Positions 10,378 through 21,700 of a stretch of DNA of 64,000 nt are shown here, piece after piece. Where the stretch lies: assembly GCF_022605725.1 (NCBI RefSeq), contig NC_065556.1, positions 434,001-498,000 of the forward strand, in the 5' to 3' direction. Source of the DNA: Anthonomus grandis grandis (taxonomy: Eukaryota; Arthropoda; Insecta; Coleoptera; Curculionidae). The first letter of the stretch is position 1, and every line of letters begins with the position of its first letter. Below the pieces are notes generated by a model. It ran no database searches, was not told where the DNA came from, and was given only the letters and a program-made list of their open reading frames with translations. A program made the translations under genes and the position numbers.

Positions 10378-11365
10378 AATATGATGTTGTCGGACTATCT
10401 GAAACACGGTTAAAACCAAATATCTCAAACTTAATAATAAACGTACCTGGCTATCAAATCTTTAGGAATGATCGATCAAGCAGGGGTGGGGGATTGGCTC
10501 TTTATGTTAAGAACAACTTACAAAGTTTGAAGTTCGATATCACATCAAATGAAACATGCGAGGAATTATGGATCGAGTTGAAATATGTGAATACGACTTA
10601 TATGGTTGGTGTTATTTATAGACCTCCGAAGGGCAGAGTGGGGGAATTTTTGGAGAATTTTGAAAAGAGGTTGGCTGATTTTCAACCAGTGGATATAATC
10701 TGTGTGGGTGATATTAATGTAAATCTCTTGAATTTGGGTGATCAGAACATTTCTAGTTCGACAAAATCTTTGAATATGTTGAGTCTTTAAATTTGCGACA
10801 GGTTATAATGGCAGTAAATAAATAAAGTCGCTTGCTACCGGAGCGGATCAAATAAATCTTGATATGTTGCTATTATGTGTGGATACGATTTTGCCGTACA
10901 TAGTTTATATTGTCAATTCTTGTATGTTAGAAATGTGTATGTTTTCCTAATGTTTGGAAGGTGTCAAAGATTTATCCACTTTTAAAAAAACAAAACATTG
11001 ATGATAATAATGTTCTTAGGCCCATAAGTATATTGCCAGTTTTATCCAAGGTTATGGAGAAGATAATGAATGCTCAGATAAGGGAGTATCTTGATTCCCA
11101 CAAAATCTTACCAGAATATCAGTCAGGGTTTAGATCGGGGTTTATCACATTCATTTGGCACTGAGCGTTATTGTGTTGTTATAGTAGTTATTTATTATCC
11201 TAGTAATGTCAATATACATATATGTGTATGGCGTGTGTGTGGAATAGTATAGGATTATGTTATGAGTAACATAGATAATATGGTATTATTTTGTAAATAT
11301 GTATAATTAAAGATGTTAAATAAATCCGTTAAATAGTATCATGTGAACAGTGGCAAGTAAAAGAC
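10378..11365 (+). mobile_element. LINE fragment (APE-type endonuclease and RT pieces)
   Basis: The frame from about 10378 reads VVGLSETRL, GGGLALYVKN, VIYRPPKGRV and ICVGDINVNLL: the E, Y and D blocks of the apurinic-type endonuclease. It stops at 10790. After unrelated or deleted sequence, 10961-11164 gives RPISILPVLSKVMEKIM and YQSGFRSG, the first RT blocks, then breaks off. About 200 bp of 3'-UTR-like sequence follows, ending in a (TTA)n tail at 11366. Most of RT is missing. It belongs to the Jockey/CR1 group by motif. Confidence 0.7.

Positions 11366-11435
<70 letters not shown>
11366..11435. repeat. (ATT)n microsatellite, left half
   Basis: About 23 near-perfect ATT units. The tract abuts the 3' end of the R4/Dong element, and a second ATT tract abuts its 5' end at 15254, so one tract was probably split by the insertion. 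It may have begun as the 3' tail of the LINE fragment to its left. Confidence 0.9.
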
Positions 11436-11436
<1 letters not shown>

Positions 11437-11561
11437 ATTAGCCAGTTAAGGCTCGCACTCCCTCTAAGGGGGGGAGGGGCGGGTGATCATTTACTTATCC
11501 CAGATACCTGCGATATCAAAAGGATTAAGCTCTGTGGTCTGTGGGGGCCTTTTCGGTGTCC

Positions 11562-14048
11562 TTAAGTGACCTGAAATGTAGAGTTATCTCCTAGAAATTT
11601 CCGGGTGCTGCGAGCAGTTGCCAGTAGTACTGCCTTTTGCATGTGCTTATATAGATGTTCTCCAGTTCCTAGTTGTTTAAGGTATTCCAGTAGACTCTTC
11701 GGTATTACACCCGTTGTCGATATAACAATTGGGATGGTCTGAACATTATCCATTCTCCATTGCCTTCCGATTTGAATTTCTAGATCTCTGTATTTGGCGA
11801 TTTTCTCAGTGTGTTTCTCTTGCAGATTATTGTTGTTCGGTATGGCTACGTCAATTAGAGTTGTTTTCCTGGAAATTTTATCTATTAAAATAAGATCTGG
11901 TCTATTATGCCTTACATGTTGATCGGTAAGTACACTGCGGTCCCAATATAACTTATATCGGTCATTTTCCACTACGGGTTCTGGAGTATATTTATAATAC
12001 GGAACCTTCTCTGTTGTAATAAGTTCCAACTTCATTGCCAACTCTTGATGTAAAATTTTCCCAACTGAGTCGTGCCGTTTTTTGTATTCTGTCGCTGCAA
12101 AGGCCTGACATCCTCCTATTATGTGCTGGATTGTCTCTGATGTTTGGCATCCATACCGGCATTTGTCGTTTTGTACGGACGGATCTCTGACGATGTGCTT
12201 GAGATAATTTCTTGTTGGTATAACCTGATCTTGAATGGCGAGTAGAAAGCCCTCGGTTTCTGGAAACATCTTGCCTGATACCAACCAATAGTTTGACGAA
12301 GCAGTGTCGACATGATTTTGGCTGATCTCATTAGGATGCCGCCCATGAAGGGGCTTCTCCATCCAGATGCGGAGTTTTTCCTGGTCCGTATGATGGTAGC
12401 TGCGCGCTTCCTCGCTCTTAAGTTGTAGAGGAGTGGAATCGTCTATTTGATTTATTGCGCGATGCAGCGTGGAATTTTTTTCTTGTCTGTAAAAATAGGA
12501 TCTTAAGTTAGTGATTTGTTTTTCAAGTTGTTTACCCAGATCTATTAATCCTCTTCCTATAAGGTGGCGGGGAAGCATTGTTCTTTCAGTGGCACTTCGA
12601 GGGTGGTGGTTGTGCGTTTTAGTAAGTAGGGTCCTCACTTTTCTTTGTAGCCTTTCTATGTCTGTCCTACTCCAATTAATTACCCCAAAAGAATAACTAA
12701 GAGCTGAATATGCGTAGGAGTTAAGTGCCTTAAACATATTTTTGCTGTTGAGATTGGTTCTCAAAACTTGTCTTACCCTTTTCACAAACTCGTTAGTCAG
12801 TTCGCATTTCATTGTTTGTTGTTCAATCGTTTGTGATTGTTTCATCCCCAAGTATTTGTAAATTTCGTGTTCGCCCATGGCCTCGATGGTCTGGACATTC
12901 TGCATCTGATATTCTCCTGGCTGAATTTTTCCTCGGATTATATTGAGAGTACGGCATTTATCTAGTCCAAATTGCATGCCGATGTCGTTGGAGAACTCTT
13001 CTACTATATGCAGCATTTGGTTTAGCTGGTTCCTAGTTGTAGCCATTATTTTTAAATCATCCATATACAGTAAGTGATTTAACTTTGCAATCTCGGTGTT
13101 ATTATCTCGGATGCTAAACCCATAATTGGTAGAGTTAAGACGGTTCGAAAGAGGGTTCATAGCAAGGCAGAACCATAATGGGCTCAGTGAGTCCCCTTGG
13201 AAGATTACTGTTCGAATTGGAATGTTGTGTGTACTTACTGCGCTTTTACCCTGTACTTCGAGCTGGATCGTTGTTCTCCAACTTGTCATAGCGCTCTCTA
13301 GAAAAGACAAAGTATTGCCATCAACTTTATACACTTTTAATATGTTTATAAGCCATTCGTGTGGTACTGAGTCGAAGGCTTTCTTATAGTCGACGTAGGC
13401 AGTAAAAATATTTCTCTTGTTGTGATATGCCTGGTTGTTGATGACAGAGTCGATAATAAGTTGTTCTTTACAGCCCATAGACTTTTTAGCGCATCCTTTT
13501 TCTTGTGCGGCTATGATGTTGTTTTCCTCACAGTGTTGATAAATGCGCTGTGTTAAAAATGAAGTGATAATTTTATACAAAGTAGGTAGGCACGTTACCG
13601 GTCGGTACTTAGACGGATCTTGTGTGTTGTTCTGGTCTTTAGGCAGTAGATAGGTTACTCCTTGCGTTAGGAACGCTGGCATTTCCTGTGGGTTAAGAAT
13701 AACGTGGTTAATTAATTCTGAGAGTTTAGGATGCACACTCCGTAGTTTCTTTAGCCAAAAGTTATGAACTCCATCTGGGTTAGGTGATTTCCAATTATGC
13801 AGTTTTTGGATAATCTGGTTGACTTCCTCGATAGTGAATGATCGATGTTCCATCTGGTTATATTTATTACTATTTTGTTTCTCTTCAGTAACCCAGCTTG
13901 CGTTGATATTGCATGTTGTTTGAGTTGCAAGTTGTTTGGCCCAAAAATCCTGAATTTGTTCTTTCGTGAGGTATTGCTTATCTGGGTGATCTGATTTTGA
14001 ATTTAGCTCTCTATAAAATTGTTTTTCTGCCTTTTCAAAACAGGTCAG
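11562..14048 (-). CDS. R4/Dong reverse transcriptase and restriction-like endonuclease
   Basis: The frame is the same as the N-terminal half and open from just after the TGA pair; the first ATG is at 13853. RT blocks: YRPVTCLPTLYKIITSFL, AYVDYKKAFDSVPH, FQGDSLSPLWFCLA and LLYMDDLKIM (catalytic YxDD). The C-terminal part has a C-x3-C-x7-H-x4-C finger (CRYGC...HIIGGC) and then the restriction-like nuclease core RPDLILIDK...LIDVAIP with KY.DLE, the PD...D..K arrangement of R2/R4 elements. No frameshift was seen in about 2.3 kb. The protein would nick the target and prime reverse transcription there. Confidence 0.85.
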   Translation of the reverse strand: MTCFEKAEKQFYRELNSKSDHPDKQYLTKEQIQDFWAKQLATQTTCNINASWVTEEKQNSNKYNQMEHRSFTIEEVNQIIQKLHNWKSPNPDGVHNFWLKKLRSVHPKLSELINHVILNPQEMPAFLTQGVTYLLPKDQNNTQDPSKYRPVTCLPTLYKIITSFLTQRIYQHCEENNIIAAQEKGCAKKSMGCKEQLIIDSVINNQAYHNKRNIFTAYVDYKKAFDSVPHEWLINILKVYKVDGNTLSFLESAMTSWRTTIQLEVQGKSAVSTHNIPIRTVIFQGDSLSPLWFCLAMNPLSNRLNSTNYGFSIRDNNTEIAKLNHLLYMDDLKIMATTRNQLNQMLHIVEEFSNDIGMQFGLDKCRTLNIIRGKIQPGEYQMQNVQTIEAMGEHEIYKYLGMKQSQTIEQQTMKCELTNEFVKRVRQVLRTNLNSKNMFKALNSYAYSALSYSFGVINWSRTDIERLQRKVRTLLTKTHNHHPRSATERTMLPRHLIGRGLIDLGKQLEKQITNLRSYFYRQEKNSTLHRAINQIDDSTPLQLKSEEARSYHHTDQEKLRIWMEKPLHGRHPNEISQNHVDTASSNYWLVSGKMFPETEGFLLAIQDQVIPTRNYLKHIVRDPSVQNDKCRYGCQTSETIQHIIGGCQAFAATEYKKRHDSVGKILHQELAMKLELITTEKVPYYKYTPEPVVENDRYKLYWDRSVLTDQHVRHNRPDLILIDKISRKTTLIDVAIPNNNNLQEKHTEKIAKYRDLEIQIGRQWRMDNVQTIPIVISTTGVIPKSLLEYLKQLGTGEHLYKHMQKAVLLATARSTRKFLGDNSTFQVT

Positions 14049-14054
14049 TCATGT

Positions 14055-15212
14055 TCAGGTCTTGTATCTTCGTAGGCGCCCTGAAAATAAGGAAAGTTTC
14101 TGTTTTAGAGTATCCAGGCATTGTTGAGCTGTATTATTTTCTGGTTCATGCCGAGTGTGGATGTTGTTTCTCTGCAAAATTTCATCAACTTTCTGTTTTA
14201 GTCTATTTGTTCGTGTACCCCTCAGATATTCTGTTAGTTGGCCGATATCTTTTCGAAACCTCTGAATTTTTCGTTGAAGTCTGGTCTCCCATGGCGGTAT
14301 CGGGAGCTCGGTTCTTGCAGAGTCATTGTGGATCCTTATCTTAATCTTCATGGTTTTAGCAACGGCAGTTGCTGCGCTATAAACTAAAAGGTGAAGAGAT
14401 TGCATGTTATTAATATTTAAAAGATAAGGTGGAAGAATTTTAGTGTTTAAAAGTTCCATAATTTGACCTAGTTTTTTTGAAGAGTTTACTTTTGGAAGTT
14501 TGGGTCTTATCAGTGGGTTGGTTCCTTCAAATTCTAGCATCGCACGTGCCATTTCTGCAGATAGTTCGTGATATAGCTCAGAATTGTCCTCCTGGGTGTT
14601 TTCGGTAGTGTTAAGTTCCTGTGTGTTATTTAATACGTTTTCTATTACAGGTTGCTTCTCAGCTGGTTCATTGTTAGCGGAGTCTTGTTCGTTGTTAATT
14701 TGCGCTTGTATTTCTTCTTTAATGGTATTGAGTCTTGTCTCTGGAATTAGGTGATTATGCATTATTACCCGATACTGGTCGGCTACTCTCTGTTCGGTAA
14801 CTTGGAGATGTGGATAAATTTTTCTAAATTCGGCATGTAAAGGTTGTCTGTAGCCGATCATTTCTCGTCCCAGGTTGGTCACTTTATAAAAGCTGCGCAT
14901 GACGGTTTCATTCATCGCAGATGTCCATTTCATGCGCTGTCTTTGTAGTCCCGCCTGGGTGAGCGCTGGCTGAATTTCCTGCGCAGCACCTTCAGCGAGG
15001 GGGGCTCGTGATGGTGTTGGGCTCTCCTGGTCGTTTTGTTGTTGAAGAGGAGGAGGTGTAGTTTCTTGAATGACAGGTTGCCGTCTCCTTAACTCCCTGC
15101 CACCGACGGTCCGCATACTGTCATGTCCAGCGCCGGCTCCAGACATGCCCTGGCGATCCCCAGGCAGCGACCTTTCTCCGAGGCATCTTCCGCTTCGTGT
15201 CTCCATTTCCAT
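14055..15212 (-). CDS. R4/Dong ORF, N-terminal half
   Basis: 385 codons from the ATG at 15212. The head is Arg/Gly-rich, followed by a Pro/Gln-rich segment, then at about residues 95-155 a conserved block KWTSAMNETVMRSFY...YRQPLHAEFRKIYP..VTEQRVADQYR, typical of the N-terminal region of this LINE clade, an acidic Asn/Glu-rich spacer, and a basic C-terminal part. It ends at a TGA (14055-14057). A second TGA lies two codons later at 14049-14051, after which the same frame runs on into the RT half. In the R4 clade one ORF normally spans everything, so these look like nonsense mutations or an unusual readthrough site. Confidence 0.75.
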   Translation of the reverse strand: MEMETRSGRCLGERSLPGDRQGMSGAGAGHDSMRTVGGRELRRRQPVIQETTPPPLQQQNDQESPTPSRAPLAEGAAQEIQPALTQAGLQRQRMKWTSAMNETVMRSFYKVTNLGREMIGYRQPLHAEFRKIYPHLQVTEQRVADQYRVIMHNHLIPETRLNTIKEEIQAQINNEQDSANNEPAEKQPVIENVLNNTQELNTTENTQEDNSELYHELSAEMARAMLEFEGTNPLIRPKLPKVNSSKKLGQIMELLNTKILPPYLLNINNMQSLHLLVYSAATAVAKTMKIKIRIHNDSARTELPIPPWETRLQRKIQRFRKDIGQLTEYLRGTRTNRLKQKVDEILQRNNIHTRHEPENNTAQQCLDTLKQKLSLFSGRLRRYKT

Positions 15213-15251
15213 GGGTGTACCACCATTTAACCCTGGTGGTCCAGGTTGTTC

Positions 15252-15253
<2 letters not shown>

Positions 15254-15297
<44 letters not shown>
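15254..15297. repeat. (ATT)n microsatellite, right half
   Basis: About 14 ATT units at the 5' end of the R4/Dong element. With the tract at 11366-11435 it frames the insertion. Confidence 0.9.
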
Positions 15298-15298
<1 letters not shown>

Positions 15299-16140
15299 GT
15301 TTAAGAGCAAAATTCAGAACAATCTAAAAAGACACATCGTGACGGCACGATTTGATGTTTTATAGATAAGTTACTAGTAAAAATCACCTGCACTTAGATC
15401 TATCATGTGACATTGATAACATATAAAGATCAAAGAGATTTAGTTATTTATTTTCATCACTCTACAGATTTATATCCAATTATTAAGTGTGAACGAAAAA
15501 GACAATAAAAAAATATTTATGATATAACGCAAAAACTACCGATACAAAAAAAGAGCTCTCTATATAAAAAAAGATCTTAATTAGAAAAATTACAGTTATA
15601 TGAAAATAAAAGGATATTTGTGGTTAAGAAAAGTGTAATTTTTTAATAAAATTGATTTTGAACAGAATTATATGTGTCTTGTGTGTTTTTGATACTTGTT
15701 CGAGGTCTTGATAGGTAAAACGTTTGTGGGTTTCCGACTGATATACGAGGCAAATGAAATTTAAGTTGTTCTAACATTTCAGGCAAACATTTCATGTTAT
15801 TTACCAATTTATGTAAAAACTGCAAATTAGCAAATTTCTACCTTTTCTCTTGTATAAGAAATAAAAATCTTTTCAATAGTTGTGTGTGTGGAAAACTAGT
15901 TTTTGGGTACACTCCGTCGCACTTAAACCATAGAAATTTCAGAAATTTTCTATGGATATTTTCAATATCATAAATATGGTTTTGGTAATGGGGGGACCAG
16001 GCCTGAGAAGCATATTCGAGTATAAACCTTTGAGATTCTGAGAGTTGTGTATTATGAAACCCAACATTCTGTAGCTACAGTTGCCAATAAGTCTTATATG
16101 TGATTTAAAGGAAAGAGAACTGTTAAAAATTACCCTCAAG
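15298..16140 (-). pseudogene. LINE 3' fragment (C-terminal RT region)
   Basis: The minus frames give LGVIFNSSLSFKSHI and MLGFI at 15939-16139, then FLHKLVNN, CPEMLEQLKFHLPRIS and FYLSRPRTS at 15643-15825: the C-terminal region of Jockey/CR1-group RT proteins, with a frameshift between the parts. The remainder down to 15298 is AT-rich and may be 3' UTR leading into the ATT/TAA tract. It lies within intron 2 of the SDR gene, in the gene's own orientation. Confidence 0.6.
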
Positions 16141-16337
16141 TATTTAAAAACTGTTGATCTGGGTACGTTAACATTATTAATATTATAATCGTAAATAATT
16201 AGGTTTTTCTTTTAGCGAAAAGAGACAACTAGCTAGCACTTTAGCTGTATAAGTTTATATTTCTGATTGGCTTAAAAATCTTTGGTCTATATTTAGTTAT
16301 AAATCTTTGATGTCATACTAAAGCTAGAGTGACTCAC
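16141..16337 (-). other. Start of SDR intron 2
   Basis: Between the exon 2 donor (GTGAGT from 16337) and the LINE fragment, AT-rich sequence with no coding signal. All of 1-16337 appears to be intron 2 filled with transposons; no exon with YxxSK was seen. Confidence 0.5.
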
Positions 16338-16661
16338 CTAATAACAAATGAGTCAACAAAAAGTGTCCAAAATAATTAATCTGCATCGTCCTCTCCAGCC
16401 CGTCTTCGGTATAACAAATATTGACATCTCCTATGCCAGCATTATTAATTAAAATATCCAGCCTTGGCTCAGTTAAGTTTATATTCTCGGCTAAATCGCG
16501 TACAGATTTAAATAAAGCCAAGTCTAAGTGTTTGCCTATTACATTATTGTTATGTGTTTTTTCTATGGTACATTGAACTGCGTTTTTGGTATCAGTCACA
16601 TCAGCTATTATGACGCGACATCCTTTCGATGCTAGGGTTAGTGCTGTTTGATAGCCAATAC
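16338..16661 (-). CDS. Short-chain dehydrogenase/reductase (retinol-dehydrogenase-like), exon 2
   Basis: A minus-strand exon. The acceptor is a long pyrimidine tract ending CAG (16664-16662); the donor GTGAGT starts at 16337. It opens with two bases completing a Gly codon and reads GIGYQTALTLASKG (end of the TGxxxGxG dinucleotide motif), RVIIADV (strand beta-2 ending in Asp), KHLDLALFKSVRDL, RLDILINNAGIG (NNAG structural motif), and INYFGHFLLTHLLL, the usual stretch before the active-site Ser. It matches the RDH11-14 type of SDR, which reduces or oxidises retinoids and other lipophilic carbonyls on membranes. An acidic residue at the end of beta-2 usually favours NAD(H) over NADP(H). It leaves phase 1. 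The YxxxK exon is not in the window. Confidence 0.85.
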
Positions 16662-16663
16662 CT

Positions 16664-17015
16664 GAAAAAAAAACAGAAGAAATCTATCTTAGTTTTTTTA
16701 AAAACGCAAGCAAGACTAAGAAATTAAAGCGTCTGGTATTTTACAAAAAACTCAAACAATTATTTACAACTACAAATACAACTTTTTTTTGGAGTAATCG
16801 TTAGTTTGTTATTGAAATTATGTATAATGTTGTTTTTCTACTATCGTGTGTAAAGTATTTATTTATACATTTAGAATCTTTGAAGCTAAGCGGTTCAGTA
16901 CAAAGTCTTATGGTTATCAAGTTTTTTGATTTTTAGTGAAAATTTTTTCTGTTTTTGTTTTCTGTCATTACTAAAACAGAACATCACGCTATATTAAATT
17001 ATTTTTAACTCTACT
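16664..17015. other. Intron 1 sequence without recognisable feature
   Basis: AT-rich, with the polypyrimidine tract of the exon 2 acceptor at its left end on minus. Nothing else seen. Confidence 0.5.
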
Positions 17016-17024
17016 ATTATTATT

Positions 17025-18117
17025 ATGATAATGCAGATTTTAACGTTTGTGATGGTTTATTGATATACACCAAAAAATCCTTAAACCCTATAATATGCAC
17101 AGGGAAGCAGATTACAAGTAGAATTAGTATTACTAACTTAACTTTTATCTTGGAAAATTTATGTGTTAGCTTGGAGGTTTGCTATCGCTCCCCAAATTCT
17201 AATACACTCAACTTTTTAACTGATTTAAGCCATTACCTTGAAAATAAAAAAAAATGTGATGTAGCCTTATTTTTAAGGGACATAAACTTGAATATTTCAA
17301 ATGATGGTAACAATATGGTCAATCAATATGTATCACTTTTAAATAGCCATGGCTTTTTTTCATTATATGAGGATGTTACAAGACCTGATTCACAAACTTG
17401 TATAGATCATGTATTTCTCAAAACTAAAATTAAAGAAAATATACTTAAATTTAATCCATATATAGTAAATCACGATATAACAGATCACTTGCCTATATTA
17501 ATAAATATTGTTTCAAATAAAAATAAACCAGAAAACTCTAAAATAAATGACATAACCATTAGAAACATAAATTATCAAAAATTAATCGAATTGGCCAAAA
17601 ACAGAAACTGGAATGAAATATCTACACAAAACGACCCTAACTTAGCCTTGAATCTTTCGGTAAAAAATATATCTGAAATAATAAATCAGTCATACTATGA
17701 AAGAGTGTTAAACACAAGAGTTAAAAAAATTAAACCTTGGATATCGCAAGGTATAATTACTTCAATAAAAACTAGAGACAAATTAAAACAAAAATTAAGG
17801 AAAAATCCTACACCAGAAAAAATCTTTGAATATAAACAGTACAGAAATAAACTGAATAATCTGATCAAAAATACAAAAAATGATTACTACAAAAATAAAA
17901 TTCAGGAAAATAGTAATAACATAAAAAAAATATACAATTTTATAAATGAGGCTGTAAATGAAGATGGGAATGAGGGTGAAAGGAAAATAAAAGTGATTAG
18001 GTCGCAAAGTGGTGATCAAATAATAAATCCTATAGAGATCGCTAATCATTTTAACAAGCATTTCATGAATGTTGGTTTAAACCTATCAAAAAGCATTAAT
18101 ACTCCCCCTTACCCCTT
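17025..18117 (+). pseudogene. LINE endonuclease C-terminal half and linker
   Basis: Open from about 17025: DGLLIYTKK, EVCYRSPN (YRSP block), ALFLRDINLNI (normally GDxN; here a changed Gly), TCIDHVFLK and NHDITDHLPILI (SDH-type block, here TDH). A basic helical linker KPWISQGIITSIKTRDKLKQ follows, then HFNKHFMNVG, the usual stretch just before RT. The frame ends in the LTR at 18118. Changed catalytic-block residues suggest decay. Confidence 0.75.
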
Positions 18118-18391
18118 TGTAATAGCTGGGTACTTAGGGCAAGTAAAACAAAGAAGATTCCCCATCTAAAACTGTTTATTGAATGAATTGAAAAATATTT
18201 CCATACAAAAGCAATTGAACAGCGTTACAGTTACCTAATTAGACACGAGCCGCGATATAGCTTATTTTGCAAATAGCTGCTATACTAGGTCGACTAATTA
18301 TTGCAACCAACTATTAATGTTTATAATAAATAAAATGTAACCTACTTTGCTTTTAACGAATTTGCCTAATATTATAAATAATTCCTTTACA
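18118..18391 (-). repeat. 3' LTR of the Gypsy/mdg1-like element
   Basis: 274 bp, matching 24328-24601 except for T/C in the CAGCGT(T/C)ACAG segment. Flanked on the left by CCTT. Confidence 0.95.
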
Positions 18392-18404
18392 TCATCCCCT
18401 TTTG
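18392..18404 (-). other. Polypurine tract of the Gypsy/mdg1-like element
   Basis: On minus, AAAAGGGGATGA lies immediately before the 3' LTR. From here to 18720 the sequence is AT-rich 3' untranslated DNA with nothing else visible. Confidence 0.7.
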
Positions 18405-18719
18405 GAGAAGGACCTTCACTATGGCCACTTGTGAAGGTCATTCTTCGGGAAAATATAAGACATTAAACATTTTTTAAATGTTGAATTACATTTATTACTT
18501 AACCTACCGATTCTTAAAGTTAAGCTTAACTTAATAAAAAAAAAGACTTGAAAAACCTATAAAAAACTTAATCCTAAACCTTAAAATACCTATAAGCGAC
18601 TTTGCAAAGTCAGTATATATGATTACATTTCTTACTTAAAAATACTCCCATAAGTACACAAACAATAAATTATAAGTACATGAATATAATATAACTACAA
18701 AAATATCAAATTAATCTTA

Positions 18720-21700
18720 TTTATACAAAATATTTTCTCACGCGGTTTTTGTGTAAAGTAATTGATTTTCCTTTATCGTCCTTTTTTTTTAGCAGTTTGG
18801 ACCTTCTGTGCCGATAACTGAAAAAGGACCATTGTACCACGAGTCAAATTTATGCCGACTTTCATTTGTAACCGTAACTAAATCACCTGGACTCAAATTG
18901 GATACTTTTGCGTTTATGTCAAGTTGGGCTTTTCTGTCCAACTTTGCTCGTTTAAGAAACTCCCCTGCCATTTTATGTGCCAATTGTAGCCTATAACGAA
19001 ATTCTTGATCGTAAGCATCTATATTGTACAATGGATCAACTTGAGAGTTATTCAATGAATCTTGAAAATCAGCTTTTTTCCCAAATACCAGCTCGAACGG
19101 GGTAAAATCATGATAAGAACTTGGTGTCGTGTTGTAACAAAATGCGTAGTATTGAGTCCATGTAGACCAGTCTGTTTTTGAATCGTTAATGTACATCCTT
19201 AGATATTCATTTAAAACGCGATGATTTCGTTCACAGCCTCCAACTGTTTGGCTGTGATAAGCTGTTGAGATTTTATGATCTATTTTTAGGAATTTAGTTA
19301 CATTTTCAAGTACCTGGTTTTTATATTCGGTTCCCATATCTGTCCTAATTTCTCGCATAGGACCATAAATAAGAATGAAATTTTTAACAATAGCTTTTGC
19401 AACAGTTGAAGCTTGTTTGTCTGATATTGGAATAATTACTACGTATTTTGTTAGTTCGCATTGTATGGTTACCGCATATTCGAAACCGTCGTCAGATTTG
19501 GGAAATCTGTCGATTGTATCTATACAGACAATATCAAAAGGCTTTTGGGGGGTTGGGGTAATTACTAGTGGTTCATCGAGTTTAATTTTAATTTTGTTTA
19601 CTTGGCATTTATGACACTTTTTTATAAAATTGGCGACGTCGCGTGACATATTTTTCTAAGTAAAACTAGCCTTCAACTTTTTTAAAAGTCGTTTTTGGCC
19701 ACAATGTCCGCCCAATATAGGGTTAGCATGGTAATCCTCAATTAATTTTATTTTTTCATTTTGATTTGTAACTAATTTCTTTACTTGCGAAAGAGCAATA
19801 CTAGTATTTTTTAAAATTTTAAGGCCTATCTCTTTAAACTTATTAATTGCGCATAAATTAAAAATTGAATCTCCTAAGCTTAGTTTTATTTTGTTTATAT
19901 TTAAATCTCCAGCTATATTATCCAACTGAGACAACATATACTCTAATGCAATGTTGCCATTTGAGATTTTAAAAGTTTTTTGTGCATATAACTTGTTTTT
20001 GTACCTAATAAGCATCCTAAGATGATTAGGTCTAACTTGAAAATGCAGTGAAGGTAATTTAATAATGTCAACATTACGCACTGCTTCGTACACATATGGT
20101 TTTAATATTGGTTGTTGCAACACTGGTTTATTAATTGATTCGGTAGTTCTAGACATAGATCGAGTAATAGCCAATACCTGAGTAATGCCTCTATGAACGT
20201 CTTGAAGTTCATGAATACTAATTCTACTAAGAGCATCGGCGCAAACGTTTTGCGTACCTTTTACGTATTCAATATCGAAATTATATTCTTCTAAGTCTAG
20301 TCTGATTCTCGTAAGCTTAGATGAAGGATCTTTCATGGAAAATAAATATACCAGCGGTCTATGATCTGTACGCACTAAAAATTTTGTACCGTAAATATAG
20401 CAATGAAAATGTTTAATTGCCCAATGAACTGCTGTTAATTCTTGTAAAATGGCTGGTTTATTGGATTCTCCCTTGGTAAATGACCGGGAGGCATACGCCA
20501 CTGGCAAATCGTTGCCATTAAAATTTTGTGAAAGAACTGCAGCGCATGCAATTTTTGAGGCATCTGTTGTTATTATAAATGGTTTCGTAAAGTCAGGGTA
20601 TTGCAATATTTTAGGTGAAATTAAAGAATTTTTTAGTTCATCAAAAGATTTTTGACAATCTGGCGTCCATGTAAAAGTAACATTTTTTCTAGTTAACTTA
20701 TTAAGATGAGCTGATATTTCTGCAAACCTAGGTATAAATCGGCGATAGTAGTTTGTAAAGGCAATGAACCGCTTGACCTCGTCAGCAGTTTTGGGTACTG
20801 GATACTTATTTATGATGTCATATTTACTATCGTCGGGTAATATACCTTTGTTTGTTATTTTGTGACCTAGATATGTTACTTCATTTTTAAAGAATTTGCA
20901 CTTTTCAGGATTTAATTTTAAGTTAAATTTTCTGCATGTTTCAAAAACTTTATACAGGTTTTCAAAATGATGATTTTCAGAACAACCGATCACGATAAGA
21001 TCATCTATATACAAAAAAGCTCTTTCAGGGGTAATGCCGGCGAATGCCATTGACATCATCCGCTGAAAGCTGTTTGGGCTAACTGATAGTCCAAAAGGTA
21101 AACGTGTAAATCTGAAAGATCCCGCATCAACACTAAACTGAGTTACGTCTCGAGAGTTTTCACATAAGGGTACCTGGTGAAAACCACTAATAAGATCAAT
21201 TACTGAAAACCACCGAGCTCTTCCTAGCTGATTTAATATATCATCGATACGAGGAAGTGGAAACTTGTCAGCAATGAGTTTTTTATTTAGCTGGCGAAAA
21301 TCAATGACTAACCTCCATGCTTTTTGACCGCTAGGAGATTTTTTGGGTACCAGCAAAACTGGGTTATTATAGTTGGAGATTGATGGCTCTATAATATTTT
21401 GTTCCAGTAATTTATTGACTTGTTTGTTTATTTCTTTTTTTTGAGTATGCGGAATTCTATAATTTTTAATATACACTGGTGACCTATCAGTTAGTCGGAG
21501 TTCTTGTTGATAAAAGTTGTTAACTGTTATTTTATCTGACTTAAGGGCAAAAATATCTGAAAATTCGTTGCATAACTTAATTAATTTTTCTTTGACAAAC
21601 TCAGGTACATCTTTAACATTAAGCTGCGTCATGAGATTAGAATTTCTATCGTTATATTCTGTATCGATTTTATAGATATTAAATTCTGCTAGGCTTGTCG

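Larger units (their letters stand above)
11436..15253 (-). mobile_element. R4/Dong-clade LINE, nearly full length
   Basis: A single long minus-strand coding region, broken only by two TGA codons, is flanked on both sides by ATT repeats. The 5' leader is about 40 bp and the 3' UTR about 125 bp, so the copy seems complete. R4/Dong elements carry a restriction-like endonuclease and are known for site preference; Dong was described from TAA-type repeats, which agrees with the (ATT)n target here. Confidence 0.82.

Noticed and set aside
10036..10428. 130-codon minus ORF spanning the end of DD41D element 1
   Set aside because: Crosses a transposon boundary and antisenses the LINE endonuclease; Phe-rich composition from A/T runs.
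11350..11565. Plus ORF with a poly-Ile run
   Set aside because: Translation of the (ATT)n microsatellite.
11992..12346. Two minus ORFs within the R4/Dong RT
   Set aside because: Alternative frames of the long RT ORF on the same strand.
15100..15212. GC-rich start of the R4/Dong ORF considered as a host exon
   Set aside because: It is in frame with the conserved N-terminal block of the LINE and bounded by the ATT tract.
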